A DNA stretch of 45,419 nucleotides from Prochlorococcus sp. AG-363-P15 (GCA_003278175.1 QCGF01000005.1:1-45419), one strand, 5' to 3'; positions 18,628 to 27,058 are shown, numbered from the stretch's first letter. The notes: generated by a model from the sequence alone, not told the origin. A program made the numbers and translations.

Positions 18628-19775
18628 TCCAAATTAGGCTGCGAGTGAATTCTATCTACTGTTGAATCAAGCTGACCATCACTCAATTGTATAGTCAACT
18701 TTTCTTGAAGTTCTATCTCATCCACACTTCGAAGAGGCTTGCCTAGAGGATTACGCACTATCGAAAATCCACGTGATAACCATTTCCCTGGTGAAAGAGC
18801 TTTTAAAAGTTGATGTTTTGTATGAAGACTTGCTCTCCTCCTTTGTATTAAGACTAACGGTGATTGAGCTTTCAATAGATTTCTTCTGCCTAATAACAGT
18901 TGTCGCTCTCTCTTCATATACCAATCAAAATAATCATTTAAACGTTGTCGTCTTTGAACACAATGCTCTTGAGCAGAATCAAGATTAGGTAATAAATCAA
19001 CAATCGCTGCTGTTGGTGTAGAAGATCGATGATCTGCAACTAAATCAGCAACAGTCATATCATCTTCATGGCCCAGTCCAGTAACTACAGGTACTGGAAA
19101 ATTTGCGAGTTCACGGCACAATTCTTCATCGTCAAAAACCATTAAATCTTCTCTATTCCCCCCACCTCTTGCTAACACAATTGCTTCAATGCCTAATTCA
19201 TCTTTAGAACATGCCAAAGTCTTTAATACAGCTTGAATTTGCTTTGCCACCATGCCTTGCACTGGAATAGGAACAAGGATCAACTTTGTTAAAGGCCAAC
19301 GTTCTTTTGCAGTGCGAAGCATATCTGCCAAAGCAGAGCTAGGAGAACTTGTAAGAATTGCTATAGCTGCAGGGTAAGCAGGCAAAAGTTTTCGTCTTCT
19401 CTGATCAAGCAATCCTTCTTTCAAAAGCAAGGCTCGAACAACTTCAAACTGGCGTAAAACTGTAGAAATGCTTGGGCGAATATCTAAAACCTGAACTACA
19501 AGGCTTGCGCGTATTTCCCAGAAATTTAACTTTCCAATAATAACAACTCCATCTCCTTCTTTTGGTCTGAAGTCAGTTTTCTGAAGTTGCGATCCCCAAA
19601 CCACTGCAGAAATACTTGCTTTCCCATCACTAAGTGTTAGCCACAAATGTCCTTTCTTTAATTGAGATTTTGATATAGAAGCATTTAATAAAAACCTAGG
19701 TGCAAAACCGCGTTCAAGTAGAGTTCCAATAGCTTGATTCAGCTCATAAACTGAATAATTAGGTAGAGAGTCCAA
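18624..19775 (-). CDS. xseA: Exodeoxyribonuclease VII large subunit
   Basis: The 383-residue protein has the N-terminal OB-fold (YSVYELNQAIGTLLERGF, then KKGHLWLTLSDGKASISAVV). The catalytic core shows TSSPSSALADMLRTAKERWP, VLARGGGNREDLMVFDDEEL and TGLGHEDDMTVADLVADHRS. The start is a TTG; an in-frame TGA lies two codons upstream, so no other start is available. The coiled-coil region between the core and C-terminus is shorter than in E. coli XseA (about 456 residues). xseB follows with a 4-nt overlap. A tiny membrane-protein gene ends 3 nt before this start. Confidence 0.93.
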   Translation of the reverse strand: MDSLPNYSVYELNQAIGTLLERGFAPRFLLNASISKSQLKKGHLWLTLSDGKASISAVVWGSQLQKTDFRPKEGDGVVIIGKLNFWEIRASLVVQVLDIRPSISTVLRQFEVVRALLLKEGLLDQRRRKLLPAYPAAIAILTSSPSSALADMLRTAKERWPLTKLILVPIPVQGMVAKQIQAVLKTLACSKDELGIEAIVLARGGGNREDLMVFDDEELCRELANFPVPVVTGLGHEDDMTVADLVADHRSSTPTAAIVDLLPNLDSAQEHCVQRRQRLNDYFDWYMKRERQLLLGRRNLLKAQSPLVLIQRRRASLHTKHQLLKALSPGKWLSRGFSIVRNPLGKPLRSVDEIELQEKLTIQLSDGQLDSTVDRIHSQPNLE

Positions 19776-19778
19776 TAA

Positions 19779-19952
19779 TCAAGGCAAGCGAAGATAAGCA
19801 AATCCCCAATAGAGACATATCAACATTATGAGCGCACTAAAAACCTGCCCCCAAAAATGATGAAGTTGAGTAGAACCAATTACTAATACCAAGACAGCAC
19901 TACTCAGCAAACGTGCTCCATCTCTTCGGTTCTTAGGAAAAAACTGAGACAA
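19779..19952 (-). CDS. Small membrane protein upstream of xseA (57 residues)
   Basis: This frame, too short for the ORF track, starts at TTG 19952 and ends with TGA just before xseA. It encodes LSQFFPKNRRDGARLLSSAV, then two hydrophobic segments ending in IMLICLYWGFAYLRLP. The basic N-terminal part followed by two helices looks like a genuine small membrane protein. A stop lies seven codons upstream of the TTG, and no ATG exists before residue 43. Tight spacing to xseA suggests a shared transcript. I do not recognise the family. Confidence 0.55.
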   Translation of the reverse strand: MSQFFPKNRRDGARLLSSAVLVLVIGSTQLHHFWGQVFSALIMLICLYWGFAYLRLP

Positions 19953-20081
19953 TGCTCTGAATTGGTAGTTCTATCTACTTTCGCTGAAGATCGAACAAAT
20001 GGATATATGAGAAAAAGCTTCTAAACAAAATTAATAAAGGCAAAAACTTAAACTCATCCAAGAATTTAAATCTTGATCAAA

Positions 20082-20228
20082 TCAACCGAAACCCATTTGA
20101 CCAAGAATACCTTGGCCTGTAAGAAGTTCAGTACTAAGACCGATGACAATTCCGATCATTGCCAAACGACCGTTCCAAGTCTCTGCGTAATTGACAAAGC
20201 CAAAACGAGGCTCTGGACTATCTGCCAT
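20082..20228 (-). CDS. hli: High-light-inducible protein (48 residues)
   Basis: The ORF is missing from the track because of its length. It reads MADSPEPRFGFVNYAETWNG, continues with RLAMIGIVIGLSTELLTGQG and ends in ILGQMGFG. The chlorophyll-binding motif ExWNGRLAMIG of the LHC superfamily is intact, with one membrane helix. HLIPs bind chlorophyll and carotenoid as dimers in thylakoids and protect photosystems under light, nitrogen or phage stress. Prochlorococcus carries many hli copies; this short form has only a brief N-terminus. It starts at ATG 20228 and stands alone, with a 178-nt AT-rich leader region before the next gene. Confidence 0.93.
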   Translation of the reverse strand: MADSPEPRFGFVNYAETWNGRLAMIGIVIGLSTELLTGQGILGQMGFG

Positions 20229-20406
20229 TAAAAACCTTCTTTAATTTATCAATGCTAACAAATTCAAAAAGCCCATATACAGGTGGCCCGTTCAATTAGA
20301 AATTTCTTTCTTCGCCTAAATGCTGCTTAGGAAGCTGAACTTCTCAAAATCTACAATCCTTGCTTGCACTACAAATAGAGTTTTTCAAGAAGAATTGCTC
20401 TTACCA

Positions 20407-20790
20407 TCAACGCACATGCCTAGCACCATCGACAGGGCAATATTCCTCACCCGTTAACTCTTCATAAATAATTGCTGGCAATCCTGTCTCAAACATTGTT
20501 TGAAGAGCTTCTTTCAGTAGAGGATTCCAGCCACCTGTACTTACATCACCATGGCGAACCGTCCAATCCCATGTCCCTTGCAGATCTCTAGGGATACGCC
20601 CCTCTCTATCTCGCCTTGCAACCAAGTCCAGAGACTCCACTAGGCCAACTTGAATTGGTTCTTTCCCATATGAAGGGGTCAGGCTGAGTTCAAGCCTCAC
20701 AGGATCTTCTTTTAATAGCCTTAAACGAAACCTTGGAGGCAACTTCACAGTCTTTAGGACTGCAACAACGATGCGAGTTCTTTGATCCAA
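20407..20790 (-). CDS. Conserved hypothetical protein (127 residues)
   Basis: The start is TTG 20790, supported by a strong Shine-Dalgarno sequence (AAGGAG) about seven bases upstream. The protein is soluble and mixed alpha/beta, with VAVLKTVKLPPRFRLRLLKE, a central GTWDWTVRHGDVSTGGWNPL and a C-terminal EEYCPVDGARHVR. The low-charge-bias composition and good Shine-Dalgarno sequence indicate a real gene. I do not recognise a named domain. It is likely cyanobacteria-specific. It lies downstream of the DUF2973 gene by 56 nt, in the same direction. Confidence 0.7.
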   Translation of the reverse strand: MDQRTRIVVAVLKTVKLPPRFRLRLLKEDPVRLELSLTPSYGKEPIQVGLVESLDLVARRDREGRIPRDLQGTWDWTVRHGDVSTGGWNPLLKEALQTMFETGLPAIIYEELTGEEYCPVDGARHVR

Positions 20791-20846
20791 CTTTTACTCC
20801 TTGTTACAAATCAAATTAAGTGCCACTTGAGCACTAAAAACCTAAC

Positions 20847-21122
20847 TTATTCAGCAGATGTCTCAGCTGACTTAGGTGGGTCAATATCTTCCGAGAAACG
20901 GACCGTTAGTAGCTCTTCATCAGTAATACGTCCATTTTGATCTAATAATTCTGGATGAATAGTCAATCGACCAGTACGGTCCCCCCTGGCATTGCTCACT
21001 TGACTTGAATGATTTGGCAATGTTCTATCAGCCCAAAAAACCCTGCTCATCACGCGAAAAGCTTGCCATAGCAAAAGAAGTATCGCAGCAAGGTATAAGA
21101 AAAGGAAAAGGGAGTTCAGCAT
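20847..21122 (-). CDS. DUF2973 family protein
   Basis: This 91-residue protein has one N-terminal membrane helix (LFLFLYLAAILLLLWQAF). A soluble tail contains DRTGRLTIHPELLDQNGRIT and EELLTVRF, which match the cyanobacterial DUF2973 pattern. Its function is unknown. It begins at ATG 21122, divergent from htrA across 218 nt. The intervening region presumably carries both promoters. Confidence 0.7.
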   Translation of the reverse strand: MLNSLFLFLYLAAILLLLWQAFRVMSRVFWADRTLPNHSSQVSNARGDRTGRLTIHPELLDQNGRITDEELLTVRFSEDIDPPKSAETSAE

Positions 21123-21340
21123 GGCTGGCAGCTTAATACAAAAAAATTGCTAGATATGCCCAGAAGTTCCATTCATCATTGCTCGTCTTGGGTCTATGCT
21201 GCAATTCATATGTATCAATGCTTCAGAAAAACGTAAGAAAAAGCAGTGACACGAAAAACAAGCCTATACCTGTCACATTATTTTATATTGCCCATCGATG
21301 GAGCAGCTCATAAATATCCAAAAGCCTTAAGTCCATAACC

Positions 21341-22534
21341 ATGCTCAAAATGTTGAACAAGAAATTCAGACAAAAATTCAACTTCTCTGGAAATCAAAAA
21401 ACTCGAGTGAATGTATCTTTTGCAGCTTTTCTTGGAACTATTGGATTTTTCTGTTCCTCATTGTCAGAACAAATTCACTTGAGTCCAATCAAAGCAGAAG
21501 AAATAAAATCATTTCAGAAAAAATCTTTTGTAGCGGAAGCTTTAGCTCGAAGTGGGCCAGCAGTCGTCACACTGGAAACACAACGCAGAGTTTTTTCCAG
21601 AGGGCATTCAAGCCTTCCTCCAAGCGTATTACTTGATCCTTATTTACAACGTTTTTTCGACTTCAAGGGGATGGGAGCTCCGCGTTCAAGCATTGAGCGT
21701 GGACAAGGTAGTGGTGTGATTTTTTCTCCTGCAGGGTTAGTACTGACAAACGCACATGTTATTGAAAAAACTGATCAACTGATGATAGGAATGTCAGACG
21801 GAAGAAGGGTCCCTGGAAGAGTCGTTGGGCAAGACTCCCTTACTGATCTTGCTGTAATTCAATTGAATGGTGCAGGGCCATGGCCATCAGCACCATTAGG
21901 CAACTCTGACAATCTTGAAGTAGGGGATTGGGCTATCGCCGTAGGCAATCCCTTTGGGCTGGAAAATACAGTCACGTTAGGGATAATCAGCAATCTCAAT
22001 CGAAATGTGGCCCAATTAGGGATATCAGGGAAACGTCTTGACCTCATTCAAACTGATGCTGCAATTAATCCTGGCAATTCTGGAGGACCTTTACTGAATT
22101 CAAATGGAGAAGTGGTTGGAATCAATACACTAGTTCGCTCAGGACCTGGCGCCGGATTGGGATTTGCAATTCCAATAAACCGTGCACGTGAAATTGCAAA
22201 ACAACTTATAGAAAAAGGAAGTGCTAGTCATCCAATGATTGGCGTTAGTCTTTCCTCTGTGCTCAGCACAGACCAAAATGATTACAACATCAAGGTACCA
22301 GGAGCAGTTATTCGTTATGTCATTCCAAGATCACCAGCAGAACTAGGAGGTCTGCAAGTGGATGATATTATTATTTCCATAGAAGGTGAAGAAATAAATG
22401 AACCGCGGAATGTAGTGGCAGCAATAAATAAATATGGGACTAAAAAAGCACTAGAATTTAAAATAAAAAGAGGTATCAAGGAAATAAGATTAACAATTAG
22501 GCCAATAGAAATTAATAATATCGAAAATCTATAA
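21341..22534 (+). CDS. HtrA/Deg family serine protease
   Basis: The 397-residue protein starts with a basic region and a hydrophobic helix (about residues 23-42) that acts as signal or anchor. The trypsin-like domain has the catalytic triad in LTNAHVIEK (His), SLTDLAVIQL (Asp) and NPGNSGGPLLNS (Ser). One C-terminal PDZ domain (about 290-385) is present. This fits the cyanobacterial HhoA/HhoB/HtrA group, periplasmic or lumenal proteases with chaperone activity for misfolded proteins and photosystem repair. Which of the three paralogues it is cannot be decided here. The start is ATG 21341. Confidence 0.93.
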   Translation: MLKMLNKKFRQKFNFSGNQKTRVNVSFAAFLGTIGFFCSSLSEQIHLSPIKAEEIKSFQKKSFVAEALARSGPAVVTLETQRRVFSRGHSSLPPSVLLDPYLQRFFDFKGMGAPRSSIERGQGSGVIFSPAGLVLTNAHVIEKTDQLMIGMSDGRRVPGRVVGQDSLTDLAVIQLNGAGPWPSAPLGNSDNLEVGDWAIAVGNPFGLENTVTLGIISNLNRNVAQLGISGKRLDLIQTDAAINPGNSGGPLLNSNGEVVGINTLVRSGPGAGLGFAIPINRAREIAKQLIEKGSASHPMIGVSLSSVLSTDQNDYNIKVPGAVIRYVIPRSPAELGGLQVDDIIISIEGEEINEPRNVVAAINKYGTKKALEFKIKRGIKEIRLTIRPIEINNIENL

Positions 22535-22573
22535 ATTGTTATTTTATAGTAATTGATTGAATAGCAAGGTAAA

Positions 22574-22735
22574 TTATTCAGGTGTGTCTTTTAACTCCTC
22601 AACACACCTAGTAATGCATTCTCCATCATCAAGAGAGCAAGTCGTAATACATTGAAAGTAAGTTTCCACTGCATCCCAGCTCTGCGATAGGTTCTGGCCA
22701 TGCTCGCCTGAACTTTCAACAGATGAAGGGGGCAT
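22574..22735 (-). CDS. Twin-CX3C microprotein (53 residues)
   Basis: This gene is too short for the ORF track. It reads MPPSSVESSGEHGQNLSQSW, then DAVETYFQCITTCSLDDGEC and ITRCVEELKDTPE. The C-terminal half looks like a helical hairpin with two CxxxC pairs (Cys29/33 and Cys40/44) separated by six residues. That pattern recalls twin-CX3C proteins that form disulfide-linked hairpins or bind a metal. It starts at ATG 22735 and ends with TAA. No signal peptide is seen. I do not recognise a named family; I believe it is a real gene because of the ordered cysteines and acidic helices. Confidence 0.65.
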   Translation of the reverse strand: MPPSSVESSGEHGQNLSQSWDAVETYFQCITTCSLDDGECITRCVEELKDTPE

Positions 22736-22835
22736 CAATTTTTTGCAGAGACTTTAAGCCTATGCAATCTTCTTCAAAAGTAAAGGAAAATAAGTCTTAC
22801 TGCCTAAGCGCTTGTTAAGTTTTTTTTACCAAGTA

Positions 22836-24560
22836 TTAATTTTTGCCCTTCTTTTTTGCTAACCGTTTTCTCTCACGATCTCGCTTGTTTAATCTTTTGG
22901 CTTCTCTTGCTGCTAAACGCAATGATTCTTCTGCAGCAGCCTTTTCTTCCGCTTTTTTTTCTTGATAATATAAATAATCACCACGATAAAGAATTAACTC
23001 TCCATCACGCAGCTCGACAATTCGATTGGCAACACGAGAAATGAAATACCTGTCATGAGAAACAATCAAAGCTGTTCCTTCATATTCTCTAATGGCATCC
23101 TCTAACATTTCTTTGGAAGGAATATCAAGGTGATTAGTAGGTTCATCTAGCGCTATAAAATTACATGGTTTAACTAACATCAAAGCAAGAGCAAGGCGGG
23201 CTTTCTCACCACCACTAAGGCTACCAACTTCTTTAAATACAGCTTCATTGGAAAAACAAAAGCTACCTAATAATGAACGAACTTGTGTTTGAGTCCAATT
23301 TGGAACAACCTCAAATATAGTGTCAATAACTATTTTCTTGAGATCAAGTGCTTCAGCTTGGTTTTGCTCAAAATAACCTGGAATAACATTGTGCTCACCT
23401 AATCCAGCCATCCCATCATCGGGATTTTCCAAACCCATTATTAACCTAAGTAATGTTGACTTTCCCGAACCGTTTGGACCAATAAAAGCAATACGGTCTC
23501 CCCTATCAACTTCTAAATTTGCCCCTAGAAAAAGAATCTTGTCCCCATAGCTATGTGACAAATCATCTATGATTGCAACCTTTTTACCTGATCTTGGTGA
23601 AGGCTGAAAATGAAAAGTAGGCTTATTTTCATTAATCATAGGTGCCTCAATCTTTTCCACTTTCTCCAACAACTTCTCCCGACTTTTGGCCTGAGTGCTC
23701 CGTGTTGCACTAGCTCTAAACCTATCTATATAAACTTGCTGTGAGGCAAGCTCCTTTTGCTGACGATCATATGCAGCCTGATTAGCTTCTTTTTCTATTA
23801 TCTTTTGTTCATGATAAGAAGTGTAATTGCCAATGTAGGTGCGTGAAATACCTCTCTCAGTACTAACAATTTGTGTACAAATCTTGTCAAGGAATGTCCT
23901 ATCATGACTAATGATTACCATCGCTGCTGTCTGCTCAAGAAGATATTCTTCCAGCCACTTAATTGTTGCCAAGTCAAGATGGTTAGTAGGTTCATCTAAT
24001 AAAAGAAGATCCGGATCTCTAAGAAGAATTTTTCCCAGTGCAATTCTCATTTGCCAACCACCTGAGTAATTACCAACAAGTTGATCTGCTTCTTTTGAGG
24101 AAAAGCCAATTTTCGGCAATATTTTCTCAACTTGTGCCTCAAGTTCATAACCATGAATTGCTTCAAAATGAACTTGAAGAATTCCTAATTCTTTAATCAA
24201 GTGATCTAGATAATCAGATTCTTTAGCAGCACGCTCAGACTCCATAGCCTGCTCCACCAGTCGAAGTTTGCTAAGAACTCTGGACGCATCATTAAAAGCT
24301 TGAAAAAGCTCCTCTCTTACGGTGTGCTTCAAGTCAACATCAAACTCTTGCTGCAAATAAGCAATTCGAGGCTCTCCTTGCCGCACAACCTGTCCAGAGC
24401 TCGCTTCTTCCAACCCTGCAATTATTTTAATTTGAGTGGATTTACCCGCACCATTAATTCCAACAAGACCAATCCGATCTCCATGCTTGACTTCCCAAGT
24501 GATGTCTTTAAGGACTTCACCAGTGGGATACATCTTGGAAACACGCTCAAGTCTCAGCAC
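22836..24560 (-). CDS. ABC-F family ATPase
   Basis: This 574-residue protein has two ABC ATPase domains in one chain and no membrane segment. Domain 1 has GLVGINGAGKSTQIKIIAGL, the signature NYSGGWQMR and DLLLLDEPTNHLD. Domain 2 has [32 protein letters not shown] and FIALDEPTNHLD. Between them is a charged linker (SATRSTQAKSREKLLEKVEK), the P-site tRNA interaction motif of ABC-F proteins. Such proteins bind the ribosomal E site and aid stalled translation or antibiotic tolerance. The lysine/arginine-rich C-terminus is probably a coiled coil or RNA contact. The start is GTG 24560. Confidence 0.92.
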   Translation of the reverse strand: MLRLERVSKMYPTGEVLKDITWEVKHGDRIGLVGINGAGKSTQIKIIAGLEEASSGQVVRQGEPRIAYLQQEFDVDLKHTVREELFQAFNDASRVLSKLRLVEQAMESERAAKESDYLDHLIKELGILQVHFEAIHGYELEAQVEKILPKIGFSSKEADQLVGNYSGGWQMRIALGKILLRDPDLLLLDEPTNHLDLATIKWLEEYLLEQTAAMVIISHDRTFLDKICTQIVSTERGISRTYIGNYTSYHEQKIIEKEANQAAYDRQQKELASQQVYIDRFRASATRSTQAKSREKLLEKVEKIEAPMINENKPTFHFQPSPRSGKKVAIIDDLSHSYGDKILFLGANLEVDRGDRIAFIGPNGSGKSTLLRLIMGLENPDDGMAGLGEHNVIPGYFEQNQAEALDLKKIVIDTIFEVVPNWTQTQVRSLLGSFCFSNEAVFKEVGSLSGGEKARLALALMLVKPCNFIALDEPTNHLDIPSKEMLEDAIREYEGTALIVSHDRYFISRVANRIVELRDGELILYRGDYLYYQEKKAEEKAAAEESLRLAAREAKRLNKRDRERKRLAKKKGKN

Positions 24561-24636
24561 TATTTAGAATCTCCACAAGTCCATCATTCGATTAGATAAA
24601 TTGAGAATGGTAGTTACCTAGTACCCATATACAAAC

Positions 24637-24828
24637 ATGGCAAGACTGGAACAAATTACTGCTCTAGTTTTAGCTGCGGGGTTGGCAATACCGAGCTACT
24701 GGTTTTTCTGGACCATGGCAGGTGGCGGTGGTTATGACCGTCGAGGGAATCAAAACATCCCTTTGATTGAAGAAAGGAGCACAAAAGAATTTCCACGCAA
24801 AACGCCTACAAGCCCCCCCGAGCTTTAA
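24637..24828 (+). CDS. Small single-helix hypothetical protein (63 residues)
   Basis: The protein starts at ATG 24637 with a hydrophobic segment (ALVLAAGLAIPSYWFFWTMA), then a Gly-rich turn (GGGGYDRR) and a polar Pro-rich tail. It appears to be an anchored small membrane protein. It is divergent from the ABC-F gene (76 nt apart). Its last 23 nt overlap the 3' end of the Nif11-like gene on the other strand. I do not recognise a family. The defined helix and compact placement favour a real gene. Confidence 0.6.
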   Translation: MARLEQITALVLAAGLAIPSYWFFWTMAGGGGYDRRGNQNIPLIEERSTKEFPRKTPTSPPEL

Positions 24829-25036
24829 CTAGCCATTGCTTAGAATCTGCATCATCAAGCACTGCCAAATAAGCTTTGACTTCATCTGGAGTCACTGGCA
24901 AGTCAAGGCTATTTCCAATCTCACAAATAGCACTTAAGGCTCCTTGTGGATCCTGAAGAGCTTGGCGAAACAATCGTTGTGTCTGCTCAGGATCGGCCTT
25001 GATGGATTCATAAAGCTTAGATGCGTTGTTGCTCAT
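24806..25036 (-). CDS. Nif11-like domain protein
   Basis: This 76-residue soluble protein has a helical region resembling the Nif11 family, with KADPEQTQRLFRQALQDPQG and then LPVTPDEVKAYLAVLDDADS. Nif11-type sequences occur both as stand-alone proteins and as leader regions of modified peptides in cyanobacteria. There is no GG-type cleavage site plus Cys/Ser/Thr-rich core, so it does not look like a lanthipeptide precursor. The function is unknown. The 3' end overlaps the 63-residue gene by 23 nt. Confidence 0.6.
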   Translation of the reverse strand: MSNNASKLYESIKADPEQTQRLFRQALQDPQGALSAICEIGNSLDLPVTPDEVKAYLAVLDDADSKQWLVKARGGL

Positions 25037-25068
25037 GAAAATCAGCTAACTAAATAAACCTTATTCAA

Positions 25069-25428
25069 TTAAGCAACTCTTGACCCAATACTTGAATCAT
25101 TACAGTTCTGAATTTTCTCATCCTGTAAACCTACCGCTGAGGCATCCTTCATGCTCCTTGCGTCCATACATAAAACCTTGCGTAGTTGAGCAAAATTTGT
25201 TGCTTGTGAAAGTCTCCCTTCTTGCATGGCTCCATATTCAGCCCTTTGAAGGACATGATGAAGATGGGTCAGCAAGTATGGACTAATAACGGCTGAGATC
25301 AAAACATCATTATTCTCTTTATTCCTTAGATTTCTTCTGGCCAGGCCATCAGAACCAAGAGCTATTCGATTGCTTGGTTTTCTTGATCGCTTAGAACGAG
25401 TGGAAGTGGGCAATGCGGGTTTAGTCAT
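25069..25428 (-). CDS. Hypothetical protein with basic N-terminus (119 residues)
   Basis: The start at ATG 25428 has an almost perfect Shine-Dalgarno sequence (AAGGAGG) six bases upstream, so it is well expressed or at least well initiated. The first 35 residues are rich in Lys, Arg, Ser and Pro. They are followed by a hydrophobic-amphipathic helix region (VLISAVISPYLLTHLHHVLQ) and a helical QEGRLSQATNFAQLRKVLC segment. I do not recognise a family. It is divergent from a ribbon-helix-helix protein, and the 95-155 nt region between them could hold a shared control element. Confidence 0.6.
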   Translation of the reverse strand: MTKPALPTSTRSKRSRKPSNRIALGSDGLARRNLRNKENNDVLISAVISPYLLTHLHHVLQRAEYGAMQEGRLSQATNFAQLRKVLCMDARSMKDASAVGLQDEKIQNCNDSSIGSRVA

Positions 25429-25583
25429 GTAATCCTCCTTTTGACTGACTTGACATGCAAATGTGCACTATTTGTGCTGAATGATCGAAGAAGACCAACT
25501 AAAACGATGAATTAATCATAGTAGTGGATACTATCCTTGCACATCTCTGTACAATAATTAGTAACCAATACTCTTTGGTGGTA

Positions 25584-25892
25584 GTGGCAACACGACAAAA
25601 CTCCTCTAATGGGAAACCCAAGTCCCCAAGAGTGCAGGTTGTCCTGCCTGAGGGTTTGTGCGATCGACTTTCAGCCTTGGCAGAACGCGAATTGCGCACA
25701 GTCAGCAACATGGCGAAAGTGCTCATTCAAGAAGGAGTTAACCAATACGAGAAACAACAGCCATTGCCATCAAACAAAACACCTCTCATTAACAGCACAG
25801 AGGGCTTTAGATCAGCTCTAGAAGCTCAAGAATTAAGGCGTTTAAAAGGCGCACCTAAACGAATCAGACTACAAAAGCCCCTTGTTAAGTAA
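25584..25892 (+). CDS. Ribbon-helix-helix (CopG-like) protein
   Basis: The core PRVQVVLPEGLCDRLSALAE followed by RELRTVSNMAKVLIQEGVNQ has the strand-helix-helix pattern of CopG/Arc DNA-binding proteins, with the strand at VQVVLP and a TVSNMAKVLI helix. The ORF track starts at GTG 25524, but in-frame GTGs at 25578 and 25584 give a start closer to the domain; I use 25584 (102 residues) without strong evidence. The C-terminal part is polar. It probably binds DNA as a dimer. A target could be its own divergent promoter region. No toxin gene follows; anmK converges 21 nt away. Confidence 0.65.
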   Translation: MATRQNSSNGKPKSPRVQVVLPEGLCDRLSALAERELRTVSNMAKVLIQEGVNQYEKQQPLPSNKTPLINSTEGFRSALEAQELRRLKGAPKRIRLQKPLVK

Positions 25893-25913
25893 GGGCTTAA
25901 ACCTCTAAAAAAT

Positions 25914-27053
25914 TTAAACAGGATTAACCCTTGACCCTAGAACAACCGCCCTTTGAGCACCAGTAACATCGGGTGAACTACCTTTAATTTGATGGTTATG
26001 CCACCATGCCAATAAAGCAAAGGCCAAAGCCTCTCTTGCTTCAATTGGGATGCCTCTTTCTTCAATTGTTAAAACTCTCACACCCCTACACCGCTGAACT
26101 AATTCACGAAACATGACTGGGTTGCGGCAGCCGCCGCCTGAAACTAATAATTCAATCGGTCGTACCAAATCATTCAAATTCAAATTATCCAAGTCCTGCG
26201 CGACAACGGCTGCACTAAATGCTGTCAAAGTGGCCACAAAATCCTCTGGAGACAAATGAGCTGAAGCTAGAAATCTTTTTTGCATATCCTCAAAACCGAA
26301 TTTTTCTCGCCCCGTAGATTTAGGGGGTTTTTTTTGAAAGAAAGGCTCCTTCAACCAACCAGTAATGCACTCCTCATTTGGAGATCCATTGGATGCAATC
26401 AATCCATCTCTATCAAAAGCAAGTGCTCCATGCGTGATCTTTTGCACTGCAAAATCAACAAGTGTGTTTGCAGGGCCACAATCCCAACCTAAAACCGAAG
26501 CGAAACGATCTGGCCCACTTAAAGGTGGAATCAGAGTGAGATTGGAAATTCCACCAAGATTTAAAACTGCTCCCCACCCACTCAATTTTCTAAAAATTGC
26601 AGCATCAACACTTGGGACCAAAGGCGCACCCTGCCCTCCCAAAGCAAGATCTGCCGACCTGAAATCATGAACTACAGCTCTATTTAGTAATTGAGCAAGT
26701 AAAGGCGCTTGAAGCAATTGCAAACTGGCACCAAGCTTTTCCTTAATAGGTGGTCGATGCCAGACAGTTTGACCATGACACCCCACTAACTCAGCAATAC
26801 CTTTTCTATCGCAAGCACATGCGGCTTGAGAGTGAACTTCCGTTATTGCTTCAGCTAATTCGAGCCATTCACGACTACTGATCTTCTTGCCCTGACCAAC
26901 GTCCAGGACTGCCTTTCGTAAATCAGATGTATAAGGCAGAGACACTGACTCAACCAACCTCCACCGCGGCCGAGTTGGTTTTCCTTGGAACTCCACTAAT
27001 ACTGCTTCTACTCCATCTGCACTGGTGCCACTCATAAGCCCCAGCACAAACAT
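25914..27053 (-). CDS. anmK: Anhydro-N-acetylmuramic acid kinase
   Basis: AnmK converts 1,6-anhydro-MurNAc, released during cell-wall turnover, to MurNAc-6-phosphate using ATP. Recognisable motifs are LGLMSGTSADGVEAVLV at the N-terminus, CHGQTVWHRP, VHDFRSADLALGGQGAPLVP (substrate and catalytic Asp), VLNLGGISNLT and WDCGPANTLVD. A C-terminal GGGCRNP follows. At 379 residues the length is typical. It is followed 5 nt upstream by ktrA in the same direction. No MurQ etherase is visible here, so where the product goes cannot be told from this window. Confidence 0.93.
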   Translation of the reverse strand: MFVLGLMSGTSADGVEAVLVEFQGKPTRPRWRLVESVSLPYTSDLRKAVLDVGQGKKISSREWLELAEAITEVHSQAACACDRKGIAELVGCHGQTVWHRPPIKEKLGASLQLLQAPLLAQLLNRAVVHDFRSADLALGGQGAPLVPSVDAAIFRKLSGWGAVLNLGGISNLTLIPPLSGPDRFASVLGWDCGPANTLVDFAVQKITHGALAFDRDGLIASNGSPNEECITGWLKEPFFQKKPPKSTGREKFGFEDMQKRFLASAHLSPEDFVATLTAFSAAVVAQDLDNLNLNDLVRPIELLVSGGGCRNPVMFRELVQRCRGVRVLTIEERGIPIEAREALAFALLAWWHNHQIKGSSPDVTGAQRAVVLGSRVNPV

Positions 27054-27058
27054 AAAAA

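Noticed and set aside
22594-22607. ACTCCTCAACACAC resembling the Yfr1 small-RNA core
   Set aside because: The Yfr1 core ACTCCTCACAC lacks the inserted A, and this copy lies within the coding region of the twin-CX3C gene on the other strand.
22791-22830. Terminator-like TAAGCGCTTG followed by a T-run
   Set aside because: The T-run is on the + strand, where the nearest gene end (htrA) is about 260 nt away; the stem is short and the match may be chance.
24610-24624. NtcA-like GTA...TAC in front of the 63-residue gene
   Set aside because: Spacing is nine bases rather than eight, and no matching -10 is seen.
24806-25036. Lanthipeptide-type precursor (Nif11 leader)
   Set aside because: It has a Nif11-like region but no double-glycine site followed by a Ser/Thr/Cys-rich core, and no modification enzyme is nearby.
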